Assembly (NCBI GenBank): GCA_030435675.1 | Contig: CM059625.1 | Location: 1,612,001-1,676,000 of the forward strand | DNA from: Steinernema hermaphroditum | Lineage: Eukaryota > Nematoda > Chromadorea > Rhabditida > Steinernematidae | Direction of reading: 5' to 3' | DNA: 64,000 nucleotides | The notes under the pieces: model-generated | The model's input: the letters and a program-made list of their open reading frames with translations, nothing else | Database searches by the model: none | Told to the model about the DNA's origin: nothing | Made by a program: the position numbers and the translations under genes | Shown: positions 11,594 to 23,261 of the stretch, piece after piece | Layout: every line of letters starts with the position of its first letter | How positions within the stretch are numbered: the stretch's first letter is position 1

Positions 11594-11989
11594 GCCTCAC
11601 GTTTGCAGAGAGGAAGTGGAAGTGGAAAGGTAATCGGACGAACTGGCGGGCCGCACCATCTTCACCGCGCTTGTTGTTCTATTTGATCATCAAGATCAAT
11701 TGGAGTTCAGTTCGAGCGACGCTGATAAATTACGAATCGAATTCAAACAAAGCTTCGCGACGTCCATTTTTGGACGTTATACAGCACATTAACTTCAAAT
11801 TACCTTTTACGAGCCTTTCTCTTTCGAGCTGAACGGTGTGAAGGTAGGCCGCGATGAGGTGATCCCGACCGGCGGGGATCTCATAAAACCGCCATCCAAA
11901 ATGCGACATTTGACACAGTTTCCACAGTCCCTCGTCGCCGACCTCTCGTTGATCACTTGTATCGAATCTGTTCGTTGGTTGTACTCCTA
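11594..11989. promoter_or_regulatory. bidirectional promoter region of two secreted-protein genes
   Basis: These 396 bases separate the start codons of two divergent genes, both for small cysteine-rich secreted proteins, so they must hold both promoters. A TATA-like CATAAAA lies at about 11881-11887 beside GC-rich sequence. Assignment is from position; no factor site is demonstrated. Confidence 0.45.
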
Positions 11990-12666
11990 ATGGAACTCAG
12001 TCGGATTCTGTTGCTCCTCTTCGCCTTCCTCCTAGCTTCTTTGGATCTCATCGAAGCGAAGCGTGATGGAAACCAGAAGTTTAAGGTGTGCTGCGCGAGG
12101 CAGAAGAAGGCAGATAAGGAGTGCAAACGAATGTTTTGCGATTTCAACAAACTATCACAGGATAACGTATGTTTTCTTCTTGATTTTTACGTAATCTGAG
12201 GCGAACCGCTACGGATAAGACAGTGAGATGCTGCCTTATGCCCGCTTCAATTGTGAGCTAGGTAACCGAGAAGCTAGTTGAGGCTAATTTCGCTTGGTCC
12301 ACTTCGACAACAAACGTCTTTTGTTTAACTAAATGTTTATATTTAAAAATCTAACCCATTTAGATCAGCTTCTTCCTGAACATGTGCTCACCTCGCGGCT
12401 CAACCATCAAGGACATGTGGGACTGTGCCAGTTCTCACTACGATCATACCGAATGTTGCAAGAAGAAGTAAGGCCCACATTCATCTTTTCCTTCAATCAC
12501 AGGCTTCTTTAGCAATGTGATACCCGAGTGTATGCGCTACTGCAAAGCCGATGATGTTGTTACGACTGACTACAAGTACCTCTTCTGCATACAGTCCTTC
12601 AACGGAATTCGCGACTGCTTCCGCAATCATCTCGATACTCATGCCAACATATTCGGCGATAATTAA
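11990..12666 (+). CDS. secreted DB-module protein (12 cysteines)
   Basis: Exons 11990-12166, 12364-12467 and 12513-12666 join in phase to 144 residues. Residues 1-23 form a signal peptide (MELSRILLLLFAFLLASLDL). The mature chain has 12 cysteines, beginning VCCARQ, including a central ECCKK and ending RDCFRN. This fits the nematode DB module, a domain of unknown function with 12 conserved cysteines expected to make six disulphides. The third acceptor must be TTTAG at 12508-12512, because the upstream CACAG would put a stop in frame at once. Some parasitic nematodes secrete DB-module proteins, but a role here is not shown by the sequence. The divergent neighbour is another cysteine-rich secreted protein. 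Confidence 0.85.
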
Positions 12667-15364
12667 ATTAGTTTGGCGTTTCGGACTTTGTGAACCAGTG
12701 TTCGTCGTTTTTGTGGAATAATTCATATTGTGTACAGCGTCACGTGGGGGCGCATTTCTGGAAATAGAAGCTTTGGATGGTTGTGACGCTTGCAAGACGA
12801 TGTACTTAGGATTATGGAAAAGGAAGTGGCTGAACTGGTATCAACTATGAACGAGCCATTTTTTGTTTCTGAAAGCCGATTTTTGTTTCGAACCCTGAAC
12901 ACTAGACATTTCCATACACAAATGTAGACAAGGGCATTGCTCGTTTCATTGATAAAACCTTGTGAGCATTTTAATTTTGAACTTAATCCGTGTATGAAGC
13001 GAGAAACCGATTGAATGCGCTCGTGACAGGGCGGTTATTAATAATAAGCAAGTTAAGCCATAAACATGACGCCCTTTCAGTACACTTTGCGCATCATTTA
13101 TGGCTTTTGTTGACGTCATGCGTTAAGGATCAAAGAATTGTTCTCGACGCGTCACCCAGGGGAACAAGCAGTGTGATAAGCGTTTGATGTGCCTAATTGT
13201 CTTTTGTGATTGAGGAAACGATAAGTTTTGCATGGAAGCTGGCGGCACTTAAGGGAACTATAACCGAACTAGGGATATGTGAAGCTGCCCGACAGGTTAA
13301 CTTTCGTGGTGTGAAACTTTTGGAAAAAGTTAGGTTGTTGCTGTGCAACAGGTTCACATTGGCGCAAGTTACCCTGCCACACAGGCGAATCGTGTCGAGA
13401 TCCACCTTCCCCACTGGCATCGCTTTCGCAGTCCACCAATTCCGTGCACTGAAAAGCGCACCAAAACCTCTTAAAAAGGGAATCTTAAAAAACACAAAGT
13501 TAAGGGTACATTGAGGTTAAGGAACGAGAACGATACAAACTCGAATCATGGCTTATGTATTGCTCTCTTTAGTACACATAATCAGAAACTTCATGTGACA
13601 ATTTCCAAACGGTCCACGTGTCAGTTCGTGTCCACTACATATGTATTGATAAGTTCCGGAAGAGAAAAGGGCAAGACAATTTCACGTACTTCATGTAGGA
13701 TGTCGATTAATAACAAATTTTCGATGTTTCCTCGTTGACGCACGAGAATACAATGTTTAAGCACTAAAGTCAACTTGTGTAGGGCCCACATTATGAGCAA
13801 GTACAAAATGAGGATTTTCACTACACTTTTATCTAACTATCGTATTGTTGTAGTTACACAAACTAAGTTGACCTTAACCATGGACATGCTGTAGGATGTG
13901 GGCGACAAGCAAATTTCATCCGTCAAAGGCCAGTTGTTCGAGGGACATGTAAACATTGGATTAACAGTTAAACCCTGTTTGTGGTCCAAAATACACGCTT
14001 CCAAGTCAGTTTGTTCCGTTTGGCGTGGGATGCCCAATCTCATCTGCATAGATGTACTCACATTTGTTATCTCGTTAATGTGATGTTCTATTGAGGATAT
14101 ACTGTGCACTTGAAAACAACAACGAATGTGTTCAATAGCCAGTGTTTAATTATGTGATTCTGACTGAGTAGATTTGTCTATCATTTCATAATTTATACGA
14201 ATGCTGATGCACATTTAAAAGTCCTTTCCTGCATTGAGAGCCTGTTGTGTTGCCATCATTCAGGACAAGGAAAACTGCGTTTTGTGTCAAAGACATTGCT
14301 CCACTAGGCCGAAAAGTTTTTGTGTTTCATATATTGCAATATGGAAGCAATAACCATATCCGAAAGGAGCACTTTTTGTTGACATAGCCTTCAAGTGAAC
14401 GTGCGATATACTAAATGTGAAAGTATGATAAGCGGGCGGAACCTTGTGCGAACTTTTTGATCACTCATCCGGGTAGAGAACATGTATGTTATGCGGAAAA
14501 CTTTTCAGCAATAAAAAACATTTTGATCGCAATTTCTAGAAGTATAAAACGTTATGATCTTAAAATCAGACGACTGGATAGGCATTGTAATCCTTATGCA
14601 TACACAGCAAATTTGTATGGTCTATGAACTTGTCCAGACTAAAAGTCTAGTGCGCTGATCTTTGTGTTGTCACATTTTAGTCCCTTCCTCTTGAATATTA
14701 ATCAGATGTCAATGCTAAGCAACATGTATGTGAAAACGAGGTTTTGAATCTGATTTTACCCTATATTGCACTTATGCCGAGGAACATTTCCGATCCCATA
14801 TGATTGTAAGATGTAAAGGCGAACAGTAAGACACTTTTCCAGGCTGGATAGATTTTTTAAACAGCCAAATATTTCTGGTGCACCAAACGCGGCTTTTCTA
14901 CTGCAGTTTAAAGAATGCTCCAAGCGGTTCAACTACCATAGCGCTGGGTTGTAGGTAGGTGCACTGTCTTAATCACTTGGTTCTCGTATTGGCCACGCCA
15001 GAAGCCACATCCTATCATTCAGTTCCTCCCCCCGTTATAAGCAACCTAAAAAGGTCCGCCTTGCGTTGTTCATCACGACAATGCTTCTAAAGGGGGAGGA
15101 GCCTGATGGATCGCCGAAGGGCTATAAGTAAGTTCGTAATCAACATCGTCGACCCTTTTTCGCAGAGTGAGTAGGCGGAGGTCACCGTATCCGCAGTGAT
15201 GCATGTGGCCACCTGTTTTTCGCGTTCAACACCTCCTGCTGATAACGTTGATCTCTTGCTAGGTGTTCCTTTGAGAGCATCCTGTCATGAGTATGCGCGT
15301 AAAGTAGTAAGATTCCTTTCACTATACGTATTTTGAATATTACAGTCTATAAAATTCACAGACC
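12667..15364. other. intergenic region, no gene recognised
   Basis: About 2.7 kb without a convincing exon. Open frames near 13193-13514 overlap on both strands and have no recognisable content. A GC-richer patch at about 15030-15200 with a C-run and a matching G-run lies 170-330 bases upstream of the next gene and could be its promoter. Confidence 0.4.
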
Positions 15365-16428
15365 ATGCAGCACTGTGCGAATTACGGACTTATTGTTCTC
15401 GTCATCTCCATGCTTCTGTCGACCATTTTTGCATCAGAACAGGTAAGTCAAAGATGGCCCCTTTCAAAATCGTTTATCAGTCAATTATAAATTACGACAC
15501 TTCACAACGTAGACCAGTCTTTATGTGGGACTCTTTAAAATTGTCGTTCAAATACTAACCCATTTTGAAAATCTTTGAATACAAGATAGCTACCATCATG
15601 GTAATTCCAGACAATGTCCAACAAACGTTCAAAGGTTGCCAGTTTCTTGGACATTGTTTTGCTCATGCCTGCTGAAAAAACACTTCAAATATCGCTACGC
15701 GTGACCAATCCATTTGTCAACAAATGGCCATATTCCATTGACAACATTGCAACTTACATGTAAACATCATATTTTTTAAATTCCACTCCGCTGCTTTCTT
15801 CGCCATTCTTTTAGTATTCAGAAGTGGACCGCGCATGGAAATTAAGCATTTGACCAGAAACATCTAACTTTCCTCTATTTGGGCGCCCAAATCTCGAACA
15901 GCAAGTCGTACTGCACGGGACACTGTCACACTTCTTTTTTGTCTTGATCCTTTCGTCCAGTCAAGGGCTCAGCTCAGAGATATTGAAACCGTCCTTTTCT
16001 TTCCATGGTGCAAATCATAATTATGAAGCAACATTCTGTCCCCTCGGTCCCCTTTCCATGACGTAGAGTTGATCATCTTTGCCCTTGTTAATTCCTCGTT
16101 TGCTATTGGTATTTTTTAATGAAAATTAAGGAGGCTGCCCGCAGCCCCACTTTATCCGGATCGTGGAAGACGGAGCAACAGGCGGCGGCACTTGCGCCCA
16201 GAGAGTTCATCAAACGCTCCAATCTTTACGCACTTTTCAAGTGAGTTCTTTCGTTACGCTTCTTGCGCATGCATTGTCCCTGACCAGACAGTGGATTAAG
16301 TGACGTCTTACGGAGCCAGACGGACGTCTTGTTAATCAGTGACTTTCAGGAAAGTAAACTATGAGGCGAACAGAAGGAAACTCTACAATGAGATGGTGAA
16401 GAAAGCGGACGCCGACTATTTCTACTAG
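15365..16428 (+). CDS. small secreted basic peptide precursor, possibly neuropeptide-like
   Basis: Exons 15365-15442, 16131-16240 and 16350-16428 join in phase to 88 residues. Residues 1-23 are a signal peptide (MQHCANYGLIVLVISMLLST). The mature part has no cysteine and is rich in Lys, Arg, Ala and Tyr. It has possible dibasic cleavage sites (a Lys-Arg before SNLYALFK, a Lys-Lys just after it, then an Arg-Arg) and ends in ADADYFY. That makeup fits a peptide precursor, but I recognise no known neuropeptide, and there is no glycine for C-terminal amidation. Intron 1 is 688 bases and its acceptor (AAATTAAG) is poor, so the exon 2 boundary is the weakest point. Overlapping AATAAA signals follow at 16485-16494. 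Confidence 0.68.
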
Positions 16429-16545
16429 GATCCCAGACACAATGATCATTGGCAAGGTCCCTTGTACAGAGCGTTTCGTATGCAAATAAATAAAGCGAGT
16501 TGTGTGGAAGAGGAATATCATATGCCTTTATGAACAGTTTAGCAA

Positions 16546-16839
16546 CTAAGCTGAGATGACCATGTGAGCAAACATAGAAGTGGGCGGTTCGGTCTTATTG
16601 GTTTCCGTGCAACATATCTCTTTCTTCTGATTCTCGCTGGGCACGCGTCGGTTATCATTAGTCTTCACATAAGGGACTTTTAGCGTTTGAGAAGCATGAA
16701 CCGAAGTTGTCGCTGGAGACGATGAGCTCTTCGAATGGCGATTGGGAGCTCGTGAACGGGTACGTTTGATTTGTTTCGAGCCCCTGGATACGTTCCTCAC
16801 AGGCGAACGCGGTCGATGGCGGCGTGTTTCAACGGACAT
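16546..16839 (-). CDS. possible small Arg/Ser-rich protein
   Basis: A single open frame of 97 residues on the minus strand, with a TTCCAG acceptor ending 9 bases before its ATG, like several real genes in this window. The first half is rich in Arg, Ser and Pro (RRHRPRSPVRNVSRGSK), resembling an RS-type or nuclear basic segment. The rest is unremarkable. No family is recognised and there is no clear poly(A) signal, so it may be chance. Confidence 0.25.
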   Translation of the reverse strand: MSVETRRHRPRSPVRNVSRGSKQIKRTRSRAPNRHSKSSSSPATTSVHASQTLKVPYVKTNDNRRVPSENQKKEICCTETNKTEPPTSMFAHMVISA

Positions 16840-17977
16840 GTTCAAATCTGGAACAGGCTAATATGATAAATGAATATGAACTTTTTCACTGAAGAAGTTC
16901 TAAAACGTGGAGATCTTCAAGCATAGTGCACGAACAGTGTGTTCACAACGCCCGTTTAAAGAGCACTGGCAGTTCTAGTATCGTTAGTATCCTTGGTTTG
17001 GACCGTAGCGGTGTTCTAGAACTATTTCATTGTTGTCTGTTGGAAGTGACCATATGTTTGATTCTGTGTAAAGAGAGCGAATCATCAGTACTCTTTCCTG
17101 GCCAACAAAATTGCTCTACTGTAGTCGAAAAAATCCACATTCAGTTGTGCAACATAATCCCTTTAGCGCTTAGGCGCAGCATTGTTATTGAGCGGCTAGT
17201 TCTGCCATATTCACTGGCCGCACTACAAATTTGTCGTCAACAAGCTCCCTCTGTCGAGGTGCGAACGTTTGTTTATAACTCGTGATGATCGGACGTGACC
17301 ATCGCTTGCTCTAGATATTCTCAGTGCTGATATTCATCTGCTATATGTGGTTCCATTCGTGATCGCTAGAGACAGCGTGCAGCATAATTGCAGCGAGGAC
17401 TGTAAGTCATGTATAGTCTAAGGTGCTATAATTTATAGCTGCGGGCTTGGTGTCGTCAAATGCCTACGCAGGTGACACGTGATTTTGTTCAGTGGAAGCG
17501 TTTTGTGGGGAAGTGGTGAGATTGAAGTTCGAATACTTAGAATCTCTACCAGTAGATCACACCCAAAACGTAACTGAGGAGTCGCTTCGAGCATAGGCAT
17601 TCAATCAGTTTTCTTGTAATAGGGCCTGAAGCAGCGACTTGTTCATAAAAGAGATAGCTCTGCCTTTGACAGCCCAATTCTAGATCACCATCTTCGCGAC
17701 TAACCATAAACTTAAATGGCTCCAAGCATACAACGAAAACAACAAACAAGTACATAGCATTACAGGACGAACATGCTGCAATCACAAATTGCTACTTATG
17801 GGTTTCGTCACAAGTATGTAACAAGTATGCCCTATGGGGGCTAAGGCGCCACGCCGCTCAGAAAATGAAAGTCTGGATGAAAATTACACGAGAAAGCGTA
17901 ACTGTTTTTGATCGCCTTTGGCGCGGCTGAGAATGGCTATGGACGGAGGCCGCGCTGAGGGCCGTCGCCTGGCAAGG

Positions 17978-18681
17978 CTACCTCCGTATGTCGTCGACAG
18001 ATTTGTCGGCGTCGCTGAATACCAAATGTAAGCGGTTAATAAAGTTCGTTTCGTAACAGTAACTGCCTCGTAGAGGCTTACGAAAACCTTTGGAATGAAA
18101 CGATAGTACGGCCTGTGCCATCGGTTGATTCATTGGGAAAAAGCAGTTGTCTCTACGCTTTGAACACTGTCTATATTCAAAATACAAGGACAGTATATGA
18201 AGGATGAAAGGCGAGGATTTCGCAGAAGCGATGCAGGATAACATTGACACGCACCGATAGTGCGGCTTCACCCATAGTTTATAAAATGAATAATATTGTT
18301 CCATTTTCAGCTGTTCCTCTATCTGCGTAGATGATTCATAGAGCTCTGTCTCATTGGGTTCCCCTAAGTTTCGTTTTGAGCTCCGCTCCTGAGCAGTTTC
18401 ATACCGTTTATCAGGCTGTTTCGAAAGGTTGAGTGCTTGAATTCCTGTCCTGTTCAGCAGCATTGGCATCACAGATCTGTCAGCCACTTAAATAAGTCAA
18501 AGGCACATGTCTTCTTAGAAGTTGCAACCCTCAAAAGTTTTGATGTGTCTCTCAAATGTCGGGTCTTGGATTTTGAAGGCACGTAGGAGTCTATAGCATT
18601 CTCTTGCGACGGGTCAGCACCACACCAGCTGGTGTGACTAACCACGAGGCAAGCAAGGAATTGCAATTCGATATTCTTCAT
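17978..18681 (-). CDS. possible secreted protein, two exons
   Basis: The first segment starts with a signal-peptide-like leader (MKNIELQFLACLVVSHTSW). The second is a 150-codon open frame. They are in different frames but join exactly in phase if a 38-base intron (18487-18450, GTGGCT...GAACAG) is removed, giving 221 residues. The joined protein has KR pairs (PDKRYET, SSKRN) that could be processing sites, and five scattered cysteines in the second half. The donor is weak, no family is recognised, and open frames of this length can arise by chance in this much DNA, so treat it as a hypothesis. Confidence 0.25.
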
Positions 18682-20401
18682 TTACCCTACCAGATCGTCC
18701 TGGCATCATGCCTCCTGTTATCAACCAAGTGAGGATTTCTTCTTAGATAGTCCTCTTTAGTGATAAACCCATCGTCACGCCAGACCACCCACGTTGAAAC
18801 TACCCCACTGAACTATCACCCATTGCACGTAGTGCCGTCAACACAGTGAGCATCGCGTCCACCAAATGGCTTCGCGTCCGCTCACTGTTGGCGGCGAGTG
18901 CATGCGACGACCGCTTCACTTTTTCTCGCGACGCAGGGACTGAGAAATGTCGCGATGTTTGCTGTTTCTTCCTGAACATTCGCGAATTTCTAAGGACGTT
19001 TTTTAAATCGCTATTTATCGCGCAATAACTATAACGGTATATTGCCTTCTATGCTCTGAAAATTCCACTTGATTGTGCGTGTTTTCTAGTTGTGGAGGTG
19101 CATAACATCGTTCTGGTCAGCTTGTTGGCAAGGAAGCTGATGACTAAGGTTGGATAATTGTGATTCTTCAATGTGGCTAGTAGCGTGGCAAGTTTTTTTT
19201 CAGATCCAGGCGTTGTAACCAGGATTTGAATCGATGTGGCTTCTCATTCGTCCTTTTGCCTAGATCAGCCGTTTATCCCTAGTAAAAGAGCGGCTTATCC
19301 CGGTAATCTGTGCAGAAAACATTTAGCTTCTTGTTATAACACCTCTAGTTGTTAAGTCCAAATTATGTGTTTCAGCACAACTACTAAAAGCTTAGGGATA
19401 GTTGCCCTTGCCAAACGTCCTTGCCACATTGATATACCTGAGCATTATCAATAGTAATTAGTGCGCCGCTTCAGACGTTAAGCGCCAACTAACCATGCAA
19501 CTTCTTGAACATTTCGAGCAGATTCTTTGCGATGATCAAGGAAGTTATTTTGTAGGTATCTCTTCCACAACTATCACGCTATTTTCAATGCGTTCTCGGA
19601 GTTAATCAATGTTATGGCGGGACCCACATAAACAAGCTTATTTTTTAGAGTACGAAAGACATTTCACAGTTCATGCATCTGGTTCCCTTAGCAACCACCA
19701 GCTTTGGTGGGAGATTGACATCTATCTCATATACAACAAGACCGCTCGTTGACCAATGGAATCGAATGAGTTGCTGTTCTCTACGAGTCTCTTCATCACC
19801 GACCAGTTTTGGTATTTGCTTAAACGAAATTAATAAGACCAAGTTAGCATTCCGAAAACGCGATTGGCAATGCATTTCGGAGGCACAAATTCTAATTATT
19901 CATTGTGTCTTTCAGGTAACATTCGGATGGGTGCGGCACAATGTTTGGCCTACCCATACCGTAAGATAGTGCTGCGTAGCCTGAGGTTCAAAACTGCTGA
20001 TAATGCAGGTACAATTTCGCGAATACTACACATGATTGCTGTCAAAGCATTGACAGATGGCCTTGCTGTTGTTCTAAAGCGATGCACATCTACTATCCTC
20101 AATATTTAAATTTCGTACAGGCCATAATGAGCGTGCGTGATTTCTATTTCTGCCCAGAACATAAATATTTCCATTTCGTTCTGCGGTATCTGGCGTAGTT
20201 TATCGCTCTGCTGTTTTCTATATCGCTCGGTTCTTCACACATCGAGAACGTTCCAAGAGCAACCAAGGTTTAGGGGATCCAATTCAAGAAGAAAGATGTT
20301 GGTTCCCCACCTTGGTCATTCCACTCCGTCCTCACTCAATCGCGCCGAATTCTTGATATAACGAATTTTGTAGCTCACAAGTGTCAATTACAGATTCTAT
20401 C

Positions 20402-21605
20402 ATGGCGGCCCCAAATCAAAGCAAATCCGATCAGTACTGGAGGATCCTGTTGGACATGTCCACATCCGTCACCCCAGCCGCTGGAAGCAGCATGGCGCCC
20501 GAGCTGGCGCCGAAAACGCTTAGTGTCGAAGATCAGGCGTGGATCGAATCGGCGATTAACGAATTGTCTTCTGAGAAGAATCCAGTTTCTGTCATGACAT
20601 CGTATATGCTGGATATCAAGGCAAAGTTGTTCGAAAACAAATGCAACACCATTCACGATTCGGCGATCATCGAAGAAGAGCTTGGGCACATCAACGAGCA
20701 GTGCTATGACCGTGACATAGCTTCCGCTTTCTGTGCCAGGGGTGGCATTAACATCATTGACGAGATCTTAACGGTAAGTGACATGACACAGACGCGCTGG
20801 TGTTTTATTATACAACCTGAGAAACTGTGCCACGTTTTGGAACAATATATAACTCTGCATTTTTTCAGAAGACAAAGAAGGATGGAGCACGAAAGTGGGC
20901 CGCTCAATTGCTGGCCACCATCGCCCAGAACAACCCTGAAGTCCAGGATCAAATCATTGAGAAACCTATCTTAGAACAGCTCATCAAATTTGTCAACAAC
21001 GAGAGTGGATGTCCTCTTGCTAGGAAGGCCTGTGTTGGCGCCATCTCTGCAATTGTTCGCAACAACCAGAAGTGCTTCGAGTACGTATGCCTTTCTAAAA
21101 TTCATGTGCTATGTGTCATATGTTTCAGAAAGTTCATCGAACTTGACGGATTCATAAAGCTAGCGTCGGTCGCCTTGAAAGCCGATCGCCACAACCAAGA
21201 AGCGCTTCTAAATCGTATTTGTGTTGCCTTAACCAACATCGCTCGCAGTTTAGAACCCAAAGGTAAGTATACTCGCTAGCTACATGTTACCGTTGGCCAG
21301 ATCGGCTCACGTGTCCTTTTTATACAGCTTGCGGGCATGTGGGTTTAACGCTACACCATTTCAGATATCGAAGAGAACCGCATCAACTGGACGCTCGCAG
21401 AAACCCTTCTCGCCATCGAACTTGACACAAACGACGGTATTGGATATCTAGTCGAATACTTCGGTGCGCTGAAGCAGGAAGAGAGCAATTTGTCCGATGA
21501 CTGCTGGAAGATGTTACGTCGAAAATTTGTACGTTTCTTTGAAGCTATTCTCTTGTGACTTATAAAATGCTTTTTCAGGAAGAGTACAACTTCATGATGG
21601 GCTAG
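20402..21605 (+). CDS. Hsp70-binding protein 1 (HspBP1/Fes1) homolog
   Basis: Exons 20402-20773, 20869-21080, 21129-21262, 21365-21528 and 21579-21605 join in phase to 302 residues. HspBP1/Fes1 proteins bind the Hsp70 ATPase lobe and speed ADP release, acting in the cytosol. The chain is all-helical with armadillo-like repeats: RKWAAQLLATIAQNNPEVQ, then ARKACVGAISAIVRN, then FIELDGFIKLASVALK. These line up with the repeats of human HspBP1, including the LDGF motif. The N-terminal segment (YWRILLDMSTS) resembles the Fes1 N-terminal helix. The last exon codes only eight residues, ending FMMG. A TTACAG acceptor ends 8 bases before the ATG. The family call is by motif order, and similarity to armadillo proteins in general is a possible confounder. 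Confidence 0.85.
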
Positions 21606-23261
21606 GCGAATAATCATCACTATTTTGATGGCTGTATAGATCTCACATACCTTTAAAAGATGTTGTATGTTGATGAGGTGAACAATTTGTTATATTAACT
21701 TGGGATGATACATAAACGAGAAGAAGCTCGTCATTGCACCTGCACTGGACACATGCACATTATCGGTTCAAAGATTCAGGATAGAGGAAAATGAAAATTT
21801 CAGTTTTTTCATTGACGTCTATTATCGAACTGTTTACTCTTGGTGCACAACTAGTGTGCGTGTTGTATTGGTCACTGATACGTGCCTGGATGGTGTATCG
21901 TCATATCTCATTATTCTGCAAAATATAATTTTTTTATCATTCATATCACATAACAGACACACTGCCATATGAACATGGCATTAGTTGTATGATAAACGGC
22001 GACTGCCTCGAAATACGGAATATCATCGGGTGTTTCCCACTGGGTGTACCTATTGCGGTGCTAGTCATATGATATGAGCAAATCTTAAAAATAAGGATTT
22101 GTTCGATCACCATGTTCTGTAAAGCCCACGTTTTCAATTGGCTAAGACCATAGAACAGGCTACGGGGATATGTAGGTATTACTCGTAGCTGCTACCAGCA
22201 TATAAGCACTCTTTGAGCGTGTTTCTGCTTTTCGGAAATACATGCGAAAAATGATCCTTGGAGTACCCGAAACCGTATGTTTCTAAGTTGACCTCCATAA
22301 TAGCTGGACCCCATTATGGTTCGCGATTCGATCTTCTCGATGAGCAGGTGCTAGACAGCCTTAGAAGTGTGCCAGTAGGCATATCAGTAGCATTGGCGTT
22401 TATAGGTGGGTTGCAAGCATATCGAACATGCTTTCAGGAATTGTAACGACAAAGTTCATGGGTCACTTTTGTCAACTGTGCAGAGGGCATTTCACCGAGG
22501 TCGGATTCCACTTCGCCACTTGCTGTACTCCGCCGTCTTCGCCTACATAGGAACCCAGACGGGTCGCCTTTGCAATACCCGCGCAAACTAATGGGATTAC
22601 CGTGTCAAATTCTAAGGCTCTGCTGTGACTTGAAACTACAGCATGATAGTATGCTTTTCGGTGCTTACAAGATGTCATTCACGGCGTAATTCGGGAAGAA
22701 GTGAACTCAGGTTTTACTCAATTTGTCGCTTGTGCCACCTAATATGATAATCTCCCATTTTTCCTCTCGGGTGTGTGGAAATGCCTCCAACAGCTTGGAC
22801 GATTACAATGCGAGAAATATGTTCCCATCATACTAATCGCCCAGTGCCAGTCACCGTAACGTATCGAGAAAGAACCAATAGAGTAAGTGTAGCATTCTTT
22901 TTATGAAACATAGCCGTTTATTGTAAAAAATTAAACACACTGAAAAACACATCATACAGTGCAACTATACAGATAGCATTAATTCCACTTAAGAGTTGTT
23001 GAAAGAAAAAAATATAGATTTTCTGTTTGTTAATACAAGTTGCGGGTTGACCCGTTTAAGTTGTCTGTGCTACCACAAACGGAATGAAATGAGAGATGCA
23101 ACAATAGTTCTGTTTCTGAGAATGGGATTGTACAATGAAAATGCGGACAGAAGGTACAATTTTCTAAATAATCAGCACAATATAGATGATATTTAGAGCT
23201 GGCTAAGTGCAAGACATATATGGTGCAAGGTGATTATGTAATAAACGATGGGACAAATTGC
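21606..23261. other. convergent intergenic region, no gene recognised
   Basis: A tail-to-tail gap of 1.66 kb. An open plus-strand stretch of about 50 codons follows a TTTCAG at 22434-22439, but no in-phase first exon was found. A minus-strand AATAAA (TTTATT at 22917-22922) could end a long RGS-gene 3' UTR. Nothing else is recognised. Confidence 0.4.

Larger units (their letters stand above)
16429..20401. other. sparse intergenic region with weak gene candidates
   Basis: Nearly 4 kb with no confidently recognised gene. Two weak minus-strand candidates (16546-16839 and 17978-18681) are listed separately. A third open frame, minus 17546-17785, starts with a hydrophobic leader-like stretch (MYLFVVFVVCLEPF) but has no other support. 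Around 19915 a TTTCAG acceptor precedes an open plus-strand stretch to 20109 of unknown meaning. Confidence 0.35.

Noticed and set aside
22241..22591. A short ATG exon ending at GTATGT and a later open stretch after TTTCAG
   Set aside because: Phases of the two pieces do not match, so no protein can be built from them.
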